From contig NZ_JACHOU010000025.1 in assembly GCF_014206975.1 (NCBI RefSeq), forward strand, positions 1-58,928: a DNA stretch of 58,928 nucleotides, read 5' to 3'. Below are positions 36,991-45,963 of the stretch, piece by piece. Made by a program: the position numbers and the translations under genes. Position 1 is the first letter of the stretch. Every line of letters begins with the position of its first letter. The DNA comes from Aminobacter aganoensis (GTDB lineage: Bacteria > Pseudomonadota > Alphaproteobacteria > Rhizobiales > Rhizobiaceae). The notes under the pieces were generated by a model. That model saw only the letters and a list, made by a program, of their open reading frames with translations. It made no database searches and had not been told where the DNA came from.

Positions 36991-37314
36991 GTGTCCGAAA
37001 GGTTGCTCAAAATAGTCGGAATGGCAAGTCTTGTCGGTCTTGTCGCGACGTCGGCCGGGGCGGACAACATTGCCGAGGGAAAGGCGCTGGTGGAACTCAA
37101 CTGCGCGCGCTGCCATGCCATGGATCGAACCAGCGAGAGCAGTCATTCCGACGCCCCACCATTCAGGACGCTTTCGCAGCGCTACCCCATTGATGCGCTC
37201 GAGGAAGCATTTGCCGAAGGCATCTCCACGGGGCATCCCGACATGCCCGAATTCGTTGCAACACCGGAACAGATCCAGGCTATCCTTGCCTATATCAGCA
37301 GCCTCGGCGACTGA
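36991..37314 (+). CDS. Small periplasmic cytochrome c
   Basis: A 107-residue monoheme class I cytochrome c. It has an N-terminal signal peptide (LLKIVGMASLVGLVATSAGA), the heme motif CARCH near residue 39, and the distal methionine probably in GHPDMPEF. The start is GTG at 36991. A perfect FNR-type box lies upstream, suggesting expression at low oxygen. Its electron partner is unknown. Confidence 0.85.
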   Translation: MSERLLKIVGMASLVGLVATSAGADNIAEGKALVELNCARCHAMDRTSESSHSDAPPFRTLSQRYPIDALEEAFAEGISTGHPDMPEFVATPEQIQAILAYISSLGD

Positions 37315-37378
37315 AGCTCGGCCGCCCAGGCCTCAATGCAGGAGCGATAGCGCTGCAAAACGATAGAACTGGAAGGAC

Positions 37379-38224
37379 ATGGCCTTGGAATCATGCCGTC
37401 TGCGAAGCCTCCTTGTTGGCGTAGATGCGGATAGCTCCGCGTCAGCTCCGGCGTTGACCCGTGCAATGGACATGGCCTTGGCTTACCGATCGACGCTCAC
37501 GGTCTACGTGTTCGCTCCAGACTTGCTGCAGCCATTCCCGCTGACGCTTGGCTCCTCCTCGATCTGGATTGAACAAGAGGAGGACAGGATCGAACAGGCC
37601 TCTGAAGAGGCCGCGCGGTCGGTTCGCCAGCTTGCAGCTGAAAAGGACGTGGCTGTGGCGCTTGAACATGCCCACTCGCCCTTCGAAGGGCGCTACCAGC
37701 GCTTCATCGCATTGGCACGTGTTCATGATCTGACAATCCTTCCGGCGACCGAGCCATCGCGCTCGTGGGCCCGTCCGGCGATCGAGCACGCGATCTTCGA
37801 CACTGGCCGACCCGTGCTTGTAACCCAGAAGGAGCGTCGGCCAATAGCAGCCAAGGTGGCCATCGCCTGGGACGGGAGTGCAAGAGCCGCGCGCGCGGTT
37901 CGTGACAGCATCGACTTGTTGATGATGGCCGATCAGGTCAGCATCGCGACGGTTCTGGACACCAAGGGATCGGAGGGACTGCAATCAGCCGATGAGCTAG
38001 GCAACTATCTCAGGCTCTACGGCATTGAGCCCAAAATCGCGGTGGTCGCGAACCCGCCGGGCGACGACGAGGGCGAGCCGATACGCTCGTTTCTTGCCAG
38101 CGAGCAGATGGAACTTCTGGTCATGGGAGCATTCGTGCATTCGCGTCTGCGTCAAATTGTATGGGGCGGGATGACCCGCTCGATACTCGAAAACTGTCCC
38201 GTTCCTGTGATGATGTCCTATTAG
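37379..38224 (+). CDS. Universal stress protein (tandem UspA domains)
   Basis: A 281-residue protein with two UspA folds. The N-terminal half (LLVGVDADSSASAPALTRAMDMA) is degenerate in its nucleotide site. The C-terminal half has VAIAWDGSARAARAVRDSI and the ATP-binding LVMGAFVHSRLRQIVWGGMTRSIL pattern (G-x2-G-x9-G). In proteobacteria such proteins often accompany phosphoketolase and acetate kinase genes under FNR-type control. It lies 64 bases after the cytochrome c gene on the same strand. Confidence 0.88.
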   Translation: MALESCRLRSLLVGVDADSSASAPALTRAMDMALAYRSTLTVYVFAPDLLQPFPLTLGSSSIWIEQEEDRIEQASEEAARSVRQLAAEKDVAVALEHAHSPFEGRYQRFIALARVHDLTILPATEPSRSWARPAIEHAIFDTGRPVLVTQKERRPIAAKVAIAWDGSARAARAVRDSIDLLMMADQVSIATVLDTKGSEGLQSADELGNYLRLYGIEPKIAVVANPPGDDEGEPIRSFLASEQMELLVMGAFVHSRLRQIVWGGMTRSILENCPVPVMMSY

Positions 38225-38250
38225 GTCGGAATCGGTTCAAGCTAATCGTT

Positions 38251-38284
38251 CAACTGACTAGCGCTCGCGATCAAAGGTCAGTTG
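38251..38284. terminator. Inverted repeat between convergent genes
   Basis: CAACTGAC at 38251-38258 and GTCAGTTG at 38277-38284 can pair around an 18-base loop, between the convergent universal stress protein and VIT genes. There is no T-run, so terminator function is only a guess from position. Confidence 0.35.
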
Positions 38285-38312
38285 TTGGTCCGATGCCCGC
38301 CGCCAGCATCGC

Positions 38313-39008
38313 TCACACGGCCTGACCGACCAGCGCGCCGATTCCTGCGGTGAGCCCCATCGCCAATGCCCCCCAGAAAGTGACCCGCCATGTGGCCCGC
38401 ATGACGTTGGCCCCGCCCGCCTTTGCGCCGATCGCTCCCAAAAGCGCCAGGAACAGCAGTGAGGCGGCTGAAACCGCCCAGACCAGCGAAGCGGCCGGCG
38501 CCAGAATTACCATGGCCAGCGGCATAGCCGCGCCGACGGCGAAAGTTGCTGCCGACGTCAATGCCGCCTGGGCCGGACGTGCCGTTGTCGTCTCGGAGAT
38601 TCCAAGCTCATCTTGGGCGTGAGCGGCGAGCGCGTCCTTCGCCATCAGTTGTTCCGCGACTTGGTGTGCAAGTTCATCCGACAAGCCGCGCTGGACGTAG
38701 ATCTGCGCGAGTTCCTTCTTCTCGAATTCAGGCTGTGTTTCCAGCTCCAGCCGTTCCCGAGCGAGGTCGGCATGCTCGGTGTCCGACTGCGAACTCACCG
38801 ACACATACTCGCCTGCCGCCATCGACATTGATCCGGCGACCAGCCCGGCGATTCCCGCGACCAGGATCTCCGAAGTCCCCTGTGCCGCGGCGGCAACGCC
38901 GACGATGAGGCTCGCCGTGGAAACTATGCCGTCATTTGCGCCGAGCACGGCAGCCCGCAACCATCCGATCCGCGAGACGAGATGCTTCTCTGTGTGCACC
39001 CTGCTCAT
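38313..39008 (-). CDS. VIT/CCC1 family iron-manganese transporter
   Basis: A 231-residue membrane protein of the vacuolar iron transporter family. It begins EKHLVSRIGWLRAAVLGANDGIVSTASLIVGVAAA, with the conserved GANDGIVS, then MAAGEYVSVSSQSDTE and a cytoplasmic acidic linker rich in Glu (LELETQPEFEKKELAQIYVQRG), then three further membrane helices. Relatives export or store Fe(II) or Mn(II). ATG at 39008 overlaps the stop of an upstream OsmC stump by four bases. Confidence 0.92.
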   Translation of the reverse strand: MSRVHTEKHLVSRIGWLRAAVLGANDGIVSTASLIVGVAAAAQGTSEILVAGIAGLVAGSMSMAAGEYVSVSSQSDTEHADLARERLELETQPEFEKKELAQIYVQRGLSDELAHQVAEQLMAKDALAAHAQDELGISETTTARPAQAALTSAATFAVGAAMPLAMVILAPAASLVWAVSAASLLFLALLGAIGAKAGGANVMRATWRVTFWGALAMGLTAGIGALVGQAV

Positions 39009-39154
39009 GCGAGCGATACCAGGATCAGTTCTTCAGGGTTGAAGGCATCAGTTTGACCAGCGGGATCCGTTTCAAGGTGGATCTGCGCGGTCTTTGCCCC
39101 TGCGATAGACCCGTGGGCATTCACCCGGCGGGGTTCGACCTTGTATTCGAGCAT
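39005..39154 (-). pseudogene. N-terminal stump of an OsmC-like peroxidase gene
   Basis: ATG at 39154, preceded by AAAGAGGTTGAG, opens 49 codons reading MLEYKVEPRRVNAHGSIAGA, then KTAQIHLETDPAGQ, then DAFNPEELILVSLA and a stop. This is the start of an OsmC-family protein, whose intact members continue after ASLA with the active-site cysteine. Here the frame stops just before that cysteine, at ATGA shared with the VIT start. A deletion seems to have joined an OsmC gene to the VIT gene. Confidence 0.65.
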
Positions 39155-39311
39155 CACTCAACCTCTTTCCTAAGCACGACAAGTGCGACGCGCGCCGATC
39201 ATCGTGTACTTCAAAAGATAGCCGAAGATGTTGATCTGAATCACCCCATGGCGCGCGTCAACGGCCGAGGTTGATTGTCTGCTCAACTGAGCCGGAGCCC
39301 GCCCCATCCTG

Positions 39312-40565
39312 TCAGACGGCCATCCCGAGCCAGAAAGCGACACCGGCCGCCGCAGCCGCGGCCAGCGTGATGATGGCAAGCGGCAGAGAGAAGCGGACGG
39401 GGCCGGCAAGGATCGACAGGAACAGCTTGCCGATTGCATTTGCGGCGAGCGCCACCAGCACCGCTCCGCCCACGGTATTGATGGCTGCCGTCTGCTCGAC
39501 AAGACGCAGTGCGCTCAACACGGCGACATCGACATCAAATGCGCCCGACACCGCCGAGGTCATCAGAAGTCCCCCCTCCCCGAAGCGGCTGGCGAGAGCC
39601 GCACTCACGGTTGAGACGACCGCAAATGAAGCGGCGAAAAGAAGCAACGAGCCGAGCTCAAACGGATTGCGCTCGCCTCCTTTCTCCCTTGTCGGATGAA
39701 CGCCGTTGCGAACCAGCAACACAGCTCCGCTTGTCGCGAGGACCATCGCGGCGGCGAGCGCCGGTGCCACGATCCACCCTAGGACCTGCGGTGCGATGAT
39801 CGCGACGATAACTAAGACTCGCAGGATCGAGATCAGCGCTGCAAGTCCGGCGGCCCCGGCGAGCGGCAACGCATTGCCCTCTGCCTTTGCCATGCGGGCC
39901 AGTGCCACCGTCACGGCAGTCGACGACACGACGGCACCTGCGAGCGTACCGACGAGCAGGCCACGTGTCTGGCCGAGAACTCGCACCGCAACGTAACCGC
40001 CAAAGGAAATTGCCGCGATGACAACCGTGAAGAACCAGATTTCGAACGGGTTCAAGCCGCCCCAGGGATCGATCGCCCGATCGGGCAGCAACGGCAAGAC
40101 AATGGCCGTCATGACAGCGAGGATCATTGCCGAGCGGAGTTCGATCCAGGTCAGGCGCCGCAGCAAATCGTGCAGCACCTCGCGGCTGGCGAGGACGGCG
40201 GCGAGTGCCGCGCCGCCGGCAGCGGCAGCGCGCGTTTCACCGACCACGGCCAGCGCGCCGAGGGCAAAGACGATCAGGCCAGCCGCGACGCCCGTCACGC
40301 TGAAGTTCTGGTCGTGCTCGGCTTCGCGCGCCGAGAACCACGCGAAGATCGCGGCGAAGCCGAGGAAGCCAGCGATCAGCACCCCGGAGCCGAGCGCCTC
40401 GGAGAGCGCAGCGAAGATTCCACCGAGCAAACCAACCAGCCCAAACGTCCGGAGACCAGCGGTGCGGCTGCGGTCGGGCGCGTCACGCTCGCGCCAGCCC
40501 CGCTCCAGGCCGACCAGCAGGCCGATAGCAAGTGCGAGGCCGAGTTGGGCGATCAACTGGTCCAT
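39312..40565 (-). CDS. MgtC/SapB and DUF4010 domain membrane protein
   Basis: A 417-residue polytopic inner-membrane protein. The N-terminal part (about 1-135) is MgtC/SapB-like (LGLALAIGLLVGLERGWRER, AGLRTFGLVGLLGG). The remainder (about 180-400) is DUF4010, with several helices and GLLVGTLAGAVVSSTAVTVALARM and SAVSGAFDVDVAVLSALR. The function is not established; MgtC relatives affect magnesium limitation and membrane energetics. It is on the same strand as the VIT gene with a gap of about 150 bases. Confidence 0.88.
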   Translation of the reverse strand: MDQLIAQLGLALAIGLLVGLERGWRERDAPDRSRTAGLRTFGLVGLLGGIFAALSEALGSGVLIAGFLGFAAIFAWFSAREAEHDQNFSVTGVAAGLIVFALGALAVVGETRAAAAGGAALAAVLASREVLHDLLRRLTWIELRSAMILAVMTAIVLPLLPDRAIDPWGGLNPFEIWFFTVVIAAISFGGYVAVRVLGQTRGLLVGTLAGAVVSSTAVTVALARMAKAEGNALPLAGAAGLAALISILRVLVIVAIIAPQVLGWIVAPALAAAMVLATSGAVLLVRNGVHPTREKGGERNPFELGSLLLFAASFAVVSTVSAALASRFGEGGLLMTSAVSGAFDVDVAVLSALRLVEQTAAINTVGGAVLVALAANAIGKLFLSILAGPVRFSLPLAIITLAAAAAAGVAFWLGMAV

Positions 40566-41102
40566 CTGCGTCAGCCGGCGAAAATCGACAACTGGTCGCG
40601 TGCCCAGCGCATGATGAGGCCCGACGACACAGAGCCCGAGGTGCGCCCAGTCTCGTAGCCGCGGTGATCCAAGGTCTGGATACTGCGGATACCAAGCTTG
40701 GAGACTACCTCACGTTGGACACCGGAACCAGGCCGACCGAGTGGGTCGGCGTCGACCGGTACAGGGCGGCTCCCGAACAACTTCACGTCACACGTGCAAT
40801 AGCATGCGAGGTATTCGAACATCCACCGGACCTCGCTCTCTGTGCGGTTGTTGACGAATGCTCTCGACTGTATCGACCCTGTCGTCAAGCGTTCCGTGGC
40901 TCGCGGTGAACGAGCATGCTCGCATGCACCCGAAGCTGTTTCGTGGGGTTGGAACGCCGTAGGCACCGTATCCCTGGTGACCGACGGTTCCCGGTCGCTT
41001 GGTCGCAGCGATGCGGCGACACAAAAAAATCTCGAGCCCGCAGTTCGTCGTCGCGCACGCAAGACACCGGCCCGTACGAGCCGGCAGGGCGCCGCTATTT
41101 CC
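40566..41102. other. 537-base region with no gene I can support
   Basis: One open frame on the minus strand (40571-41062) has protein-like stretches near its end (GSRPVPVDADPLGRPGSG, VVSKLGIRSIQTLDHRGYE, SGLIMRWARDQLSIF), but the first half looks random and I recognise no family. It may be the 3' end of a lost gene. No repeats or hairpins stand out. Confidence 0.3.
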
Positions 41103-42164
41103 TCAGATGAAAGATGCGGGCATCTGAAGGGCAGCCTTGATGCAAGGTGCCAGTTCCCGGGCCGTGCGGCCCGCGCCGATCAACGTTGCTGACGCGGCAC
41201 CCGTCCAGTTTCCATATCCCTGCAGCCAAAGCCGCGGTTCCTCGACCGCACGTTGATCGACCACTTCGATGCGGCCATCGGAACCGACCACGCCAAGCGA
41301 CCGAAGGTGTCCTGTCGCCGGACGGAATCCGGTGCACCACAGGACGGCGTCGACATGCGTCTCCGTTCCGTCCGCCCACACGACGCCGTCCGTCGTGAAG
41401 CGAACGAAGGGGCGGACCGATTTCAGCACGCCGCGGTCTCGCGCTTCTTTCACCGGAGGAACCATGACGATGTCGCCCAAGGTCGTGGTTGAAGCCGGGT
41501 CGAAGTCCCCGCGCGCGCTGGCGCGCTCGAACAGGACGCGCCCGTCGACGTCGTCGGGCAGGAATACAGGGTCCTTCATGGTGACCCAGACCGTCTCTGC
41601 GACCGCGCTGACCTCGGCGAGAATCTGCGCCCCGGAGTTGCCGCCGCCAACAACCAGCACCCGCTTGCCAGCGAAGGGGATGGGACTGCGATATTCTGCC
41701 GAATGGAGCTGAACGCCGCTGAACAATTCGCGGCCAGGATCATCGGGAATGTAGGGTGCGCTCCACGTTCCCGTTGCGCTGACGACGGCCCTCGCGGTGA
41801 AGGTCCGCCCATCACTCAACCGGAGACAGAGCTGTTCGCCATCCCGTTCCACGGTTTCGACGTGACATGACCGCTCGATCGGAAACGCATAGCGTTGCTC
41901 GTAACGCGTCAGGTAGTCGATCACCTCGTCTCTGGTCGGGAAGCCATCAGAGCGGCTCGGCGGCATCGGCCAGCCGGGAAGCGAGCTGTAGGTCGCTGGC
42001 GAGAACAGACGCAGGGAGGCCCAGGCATGAAGCCACGCGCCGCCGGGGCGGTCCTCGGCATCGAGCACGAGGAAATCGATTCCCGCGCGACGCAGGTAAT
42101 AGGCGACAGCGAGGCCTGCCTGACCGCCTCCGATCACGACGACATCATGATCGGCTTCATTCAT
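41103..42164 (-). CDS. arsO: ArsO-type flavin monooxygenase of the arsenic operon
   Basis: A 353-residue FAD/NAD(P)-binding monooxygenase. It has the FAD fold ([21 protein letters not shown]), the ATG motif region ([15 protein letters not shown]), the NADP fold ([17 protein letters not shown]) and [13 protein letters not shown]. ArsO proteins occur at the end of ars operons and are linked to organoarsenical or arsenite handling, but the reaction is not fully settled. The ATG overlaps the arsH stop by four bases. Confidence 0.85.
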   Translation of the reverse strand: MNEADHDVVVIGGGQAGLAVAYYLRRAGIDFLVLDAEDRPGGAWLHAWASLRLFSPATYSSLPGWPMPPSRSDGFPTRDEVIDYLTRYEQRYAFPIERSCHVETVERDGEQLCLRLSDGRTFTARAVVSATGTWSAPYIPDDPGRELFSGVQLHSAEYRSPIPFAGKRVLVVGGGNSGAQILAEVSAVAETVWVTMKDPVFLPDDVDGRVLFERASARGDFDPASTTTLGDIVMVPPVKEARDRGVLKSVRPFVRFTTDGVVWADGTETHVDAVLWCTGFRPATGHLRSLGVVGSDGRIEVVDQRAVEEPRLWLQGYGNWTGAASATLIGAGRTARELAPCIKAALQMPASFI

Positions 42165-42916
42165 GCGGAGCGCTTCTGTGGCATGATCGCAATCGCAGAA
42201 AGGTCGGTGGTTGGATCGATCGTCTGCCCTGCGGCCTTCCTCTCCGAGTAGCGGTCGACGAGGCGCGCCGCATGTGGACGGGTGAGAATGGTGAACCGGA
42301 CCAGTTCTTCCATCACGTCGACGATACGTTCGTAATAGGCCGACGGCTTCATGCGTCCGTCTCCGTCGAACTCTTGATAGGCCTTGGCGACGCTCGACTG
42401 GTTGGGGATGGTGATCATCCGCATCCAGCGGCCGAGCAGGCGCAGCGTGTTCACGGCGTTGAAGCTCTGCGAGCCGCCGGAAACCTGCATCACCGCAAGC
42501 GTGCGCCCCTGTGTCGGGCGGATGCCGCCCATGTTAAGTGGCAGATTGTCGATCTGCGCCTTCATCAGCCCGGTTATCTGACCGTGCCGTTCGGGACTGC
42601 ACCAGACCATTCCCTCCGACCAGATCGCGTGCTCTCGCAGTTCGCGGATCGCCGGATGGTCGTCGCCCGCCACCTGGTCGGGAAACGGCATGTCGGACGG
42701 ATCGAAGATCCGCACCTCGGCACCGAAAAAGCGGAGCAGGCGCGCAGCTTCTTCCGTGGAAAGCCGCGAGAAGGAACGCGGCCGCAGCGAGCCGTAGAGC
42801 AGCAGGATTCGCGGGGCGTGCTCCTCCGGCCCCAGTCCGAGGCCGGGCCGATCCTCGGCATACCTGAGATCGAGCGCCGGCAGATGGTCGGGATCATTGA
42901 GTTCACGCAAACGCAT
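42161..42916 (-). CDS. arsH: ArsH organoarsenical oxidase / NADPH-dependent FMN reductase
   Basis: A 251-residue flavoprotein. The FMN phosphate loop is [20 protein letters not shown], followed by [22 protein letters not shown] and the conserved [24 protein letters not shown], which together identify ArsH. ArsH oxidises trivalent methyl- and aryl-arsenicals to the less toxic pentavalent forms. GTAGGAGCC precedes the ATG at 42916; a longer frame from 43102 runs antisense-like through acr3 and is rejected. Confidence 0.93.
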   Translation of the reverse strand: MRLRELNDPDHLPALDLRYAEDRPGLGLGPEEHAPRILLLYGSLRPRSFSRLSTEEAARLLRFFGAEVRIFDPSDMPFPDQVAGDDHPAIRELREHAIWSEGMVWCSPERHGQITGLMKAQIDNLPLNMGGIRPTQGRTLAVMQVSGGSQSFNAVNTLRLLGRWMRMITIPNQSSVAKAYQEFDGDGRMKPSAYYERIVDVMEELVRFTILTRPHAARLVDRYSERKAAGQTIDPTTDLSAIAIMPQKRSA

Positions 42917-42926
42917 GGTGCGGCTC

Positions 42927-44021
42927 CTACGGTCTGGCTGTCGCGGCCGCCGGCACTGCATCAGGCGCAGTATCGGCGAACCAGCGCCTGCCCAACCTGA
43001 GCGCCACGTGCACCAGCAGTACAAGCACGGGGACTTCGACCAACGGTCCGATGACCGCCGCGAACGCGACCGGGGAAGCAAGACCAAAAGCGGCGATGGC
43101 AACCGCGATCGCCAGTTCGAAATTGTTGCCTGCGGCCGTGAAGGCGATGGCCGTCGTGCGAGGATAGTCAGCCGCGATCAACTTGCCCATCAGGAAGCTG
43201 ATGACGAACTGCACGACGAAGTAGATCACCAGAGGAACGGCGATCAGAAGCGCATCGGAGGGTAGCCGCACGACATCGCCGCCCTTGAGGCTGAACATGG
43301 CCACGATGGTGAAGAGCAGCGCGACGAGCGTGATCGGGCTGATCCTGGGCAGGAACACGCCCTCGTACCAATCGCTCCCCTTGCTGGAGATCAGGAAGCG
43401 CCGCGTGAGGTATCCGGCTGCGAAGGGGATGCCGAGGTAGATCAGGACGGCCTTGGTGATCGTCCAGAAGCCGACGTCGACAACGCTGCCTTCCAGGCCG
43501 AACAGCGGCGGGAGGACGGACAGGAAGAACCAGGCATAGGTCGAGAAGAACAGGATCTGGAAGATCGAATTGAACGCGACGAGGCCAGCGACATACTGGT
43601 TGTCGCCCTTGGCCAACTGGTTCCAGACCAGCACCATGGCGATGCAGCGCGCCAATCCGATCAGGATCACGCCCGTCATGTATTCGGGGTGGTCGCGCAG
43701 GAAGATCACCGCGAGCCCGAACATCAGCGTTGGACCGATAATCCAGTTCTGGACCAGCGACAGGACCAGCACACGCTTGTCGGCGAAGACGCGGTGCAGC
43801 TCCTCGTAACGCACCCGGGCGAGCGGCGGATACATCATCAGGATTAGGCCGATGGCGATCGGGATGTTCGTCGTGCCGACCGACATGGCGTCGAGCGAGG
43901 CCGGAAGGGTCTCGAAGGCGGTTCCGAGGAAGACGCCGAGCGCCATCGCCGCGAAGATCCAGACCGTGAGGTAGCGATCGAGGAAGGACAGCCGGCGTGC
44001 CGGAGGTGTTGCGTTCGACAT
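42927..44021 (-). CDS. acr3: Acr3-type arsenite efflux transporter
   Basis: A 364-residue membrane protein with ten predicted helices. It shows the Acr3 hallmarks [39 protein letters not shown], the conserved cysteine in [20 protein letters not shown], and [20 protein letters not shown]. It exports As(OH)3 using the proton gradient. AGGAATTCC precedes the ATG at 44021. It is the fourth gene of the ars operon, between arsC and arsH. Confidence 0.95.
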   Translation of the reverse strand: MSNATPPARRLSFLDRYLTVWIFAAMALGVFLGTAFETLPASLDAMSVGTTNIPIAIGLILMMYPPLARVRYEELHRVFADKRVLVLSLVQNWIIGPTLMFGLAVIFLRDHPEYMTGVILIGLARCIAMVLVWNQLAKGDNQYVAGLVAFNSIFQILFFSTYAWFFLSVLPPLFGLEGSVVDVGFWTITKAVLIYLGIPFAAGYLTRRFLISSKGSDWYEGVFLPRISPITLVALLFTIVAMFSLKGGDVVRLPSDALLIAVPLVIYFVVQFVISFLMGKLIAADYPRTTAIAFTAAGNNFELAIAVAIAAFGLASPVAFAAVIGPLVEVPVLVLLVHVALRLGRRWFADTAPDAVPAAATARP

Positions 44022-44038
44022 CGGAATTCCTGTGGTTG

Positions 44039-44470
44039 TCAGGCGAGCCTGTTGCCTGCCGCATCGGTCACCTGCTCGCCATCTTCCTTGGCGAAGGCGC
44101 CCTTCTGGGCAGGTAGGAGGTCGAGGACCGTCTCGGACGGGCGGCAAAGCTTCACGCCTTTCGGCGAGACGACGATCGGACGGTTCATCAGAATCGGATG
44201 CTTCTCAATCGCATCGAACAGCTGCTCGTCTGTCAGGGCGGGATCGCCAAGGCCGAGCTCCCCGTAAGGCGTGTCCTTCTCGCGGAGGATACTGCGGAGC
44301 GACGTGCCCATCCGCTCCACCAGCTGACGCAGCAGCTCTCGCGTCGGCGGTGTCTTCAGGTACTCGATAACATGCGGTTCGATTCCTGCATTGCGGATCA
44401 TCGCAAGCGTGTTGCGCGAGGTCCCGCATTTGGGGTTGTGGTAGATGATCACGTCCATGCCGGGTCTCAT
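44039..44470 (-). CDS. arsC: Arsenate reductase, glutaredoxin-dependent (ArsC, E. coli type)
   Basis: A 143-residue enzyme that reduces arsenate to arsenite with glutaredoxin and glutathione. The active-site cysteine lies in [18 protein letters not shown], and the arginines that bind arsenate lie in [12 protein letters not shown] and further on in LCRPSE. The ATG at 44470 overlaps the stop of the other arsC by four bases; a second ATG at 44458 is possible. The operon has a second, unrelated arsenate reductase. Confidence 0.93.
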   Translation of the reverse strand: MRPGMDVIIYHNPKCGTSRNTLAMIRNAGIEPHVIEYLKTPPTRELLRQLVERMGTSLRSILREKDTPYGELGLGDPALTDEQLFDAIEKHPILMNRPIVVSPKGVKLCRPSETVLDLLPAQKGAFAKEDGEQVTDAAGNRLA

Positions 44471-44985
44471 GCTGTTGCGGCCGCCGAGACTTCGAGCTTT
44501 CCGATCTCGCGCAACCTGGACTGGAGCGACATCCGGTCGATCGAAGCTAGCGGCAGTGCCAGGAAGGCGGAAATGCGGTTCGATAGCTGCCGATAGGCAT
44601 CGGCGAAAGCAAGGTGCTTCTCGGCATCCGTGCCTTCAGCGGCGGCGGGATCCGGAATGCCCCAATGCGCTGTCATCGGCTGTCCGGGCCAGACCGGGCA
44701 GGATTCGTTTGCCGCGTTGTCGCAGACGGTAAAGACAAAATCCATCTTCGGAGCACCGGGCGCCGCGAACTCGTTCCAGGATTTCGAACGCGCGAAAGAC
44801 GTATCCAGCTTCAGGTTCCGAAGGAGTTCGATGGCAAACGGATGGACCTCGCCATTCGGCTGCGATCCGGCCGAGAAGGCCTGGAAGCGCCCAGCGCCGA
44901 GATTCCGCAGGATCGCTTCTGCAAGGATCGAGCGGGCGGAGTTTCCTGTGCAGAGGAAGAGTGCGTTGTAGAGCCTGTCGGACAT
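44467..44985 (-). CDS. arsC: Arsenate reductase, low-molecular-weight phosphatase type (ArsC, thioredoxin type)
   Basis: A 172-residue LMW protein tyrosine phosphatase-fold arsenate reductase. The P-loop is LFLCTGNSARSILAEA, and the two resolving cysteines lie in VFTVCDNAANESCPVWPG. Reduction is by thioredoxin in the best-known members. It is the first enzyme gene after arsR. A C-terminal extension after the fold (SIDRMSLQSRLREIGKL) is typical of alphaproteobacterial members. Confidence 0.92.
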   Translation of the reverse strand: MSDRLYNALFLCTGNSARSILAEAILRNLGAGRFQAFSAGSQPNGEVHPFAIELLRNLKLDTSFARSKSWNEFAAPGAPKMDFVFTVCDNAANESCPVWPGQPMTAHWGIPDPAAAEGTDAEKHLAFADAYRQLSNRISAFLALPLASIDRMSLQSRLREIGKLEVSAAATA

Positions 44986-44997
44986 AGAAAATCGCTC

Positions 44998-45330
44998 CTA
45001 ACAATCGCAGGTCACGGCATTGATGACTGGACGGCAGAGTTCGGGCGCGCCGTTGCAGCAGTCTTCCATCAGGTAAGCGAGCAGGTCACGGAATCCGGTC
45101 ATGTCGGCGACGTAGCGCACGGTCCGGCCATCCCGCTCGGGGCGGATGAGGCCCGCATGCGTCAGGATCTTCAGATGGGAGGATGTCGTGTTCTGAACCG
45201 CTCCCACTCGCGTCGCAATCTCTCCCGCTGCAACCCCTTCTGGCCCCGCTCGCACAAGGAGGCGGAAAATGTCCAGGCGGGTTTCCTGCCCCAACGCGGC
45301 TAAGGCGGCCAGAGACGCTTTCTTGTCCAT
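44998..45330 (-). CDS. arsR: ArsR family arsenic-responsive repressor
   Basis: A 110-residue ArsR/SmtB winged-helix repressor. The DNA-binding region is GEIATRVGAVQNTTSSHLKILTHAGL. The C-terminal region is cysteine-rich (MEDCCNGAPELC and a final TCDC), which fits As(III) sensing by C-terminal cysteines as in the alphaproteobacterial and actinobacterial types. ATG at 45330 is preceded by AAGGGCAG; a longer frame to 45522 has no signal. It is the first gene of the ars operon and should repress it. Confidence 0.92.
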   Translation of the reverse strand: MDKKASLAALAALGQETRLDIFRLLVRAGPEGVAAGEIATRVGAVQNTTSSHLKILTHAGLIRPERDGRTVRYVADMTGFRDLLAYLMEDCCNGAPELCRPVINAVTCDC

Positions 45331-45963
45331 AAATCTGCCCTTCTCGATATAACGACACGCGGTAGATAGCATGAGACGCTGCCGACGAAAAGGCCTGGTT
45401 TGCCTCAAAAGAAAGACAGGTCCCCGCCTCTTCGGCCAGCAGCAGTGCGATGCCCTCGGTGGGGAAATCGCCCGCAGGCTAGCTGAGGTACGGCAGCCCG
45501 TCCGAACCGCTGGGTAAAGCATTCCTCCTCAGTGTTGCGCGGGCGACTGTGGCGCGGGTCGCTGAACAGGCGAGCGCCACGCTCGCTGCGCGCACTGATG
45601 TTTCGCATCGAGATCAACACCCATCACCGCTTCGCGTGGACGATGATGAAGAGCCAGGATCAACTCATCTGCACCAAACAAGGAGTGTCTCACCTTCTGC
45701 CTGCCCAGGCACAGACGCATCTCGCAGGCCTCGAGGGCAACGCCCGATCGGCACGGCAACGAGAGCTGTTCGACACGGAAGGCCTGATCGCCCTCCGCTG
45801 CGTTTCACCAGACTGTCGCTCATTTCCACTTCCAAGGGACCGAAAACGCATTTCGTGACACACAAAAATACCGCTCGAACGGTCAATACTAAGGATTCGT
45901 GGATCGGTTGACTTGCTGGCTGCGACGGTCGCGGTGAGGGGTGCCCGCACGGTTGCATTGAGT
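45331..45963. other. Region between arsR and sulP, mostly without clear genes
   Basis: This 633-base stretch contains the ars promoter side. On the plus strand an ATG at 45598 opens 86 codons beginning MFRIEINTHHRFAWTMMKSQ, loosely like small YegP/DUF1508-type proteins, with a degenerate end; it may be a small gene or a relic. No repeats or mobile-element ends were recognised. Confidence 0.3.
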
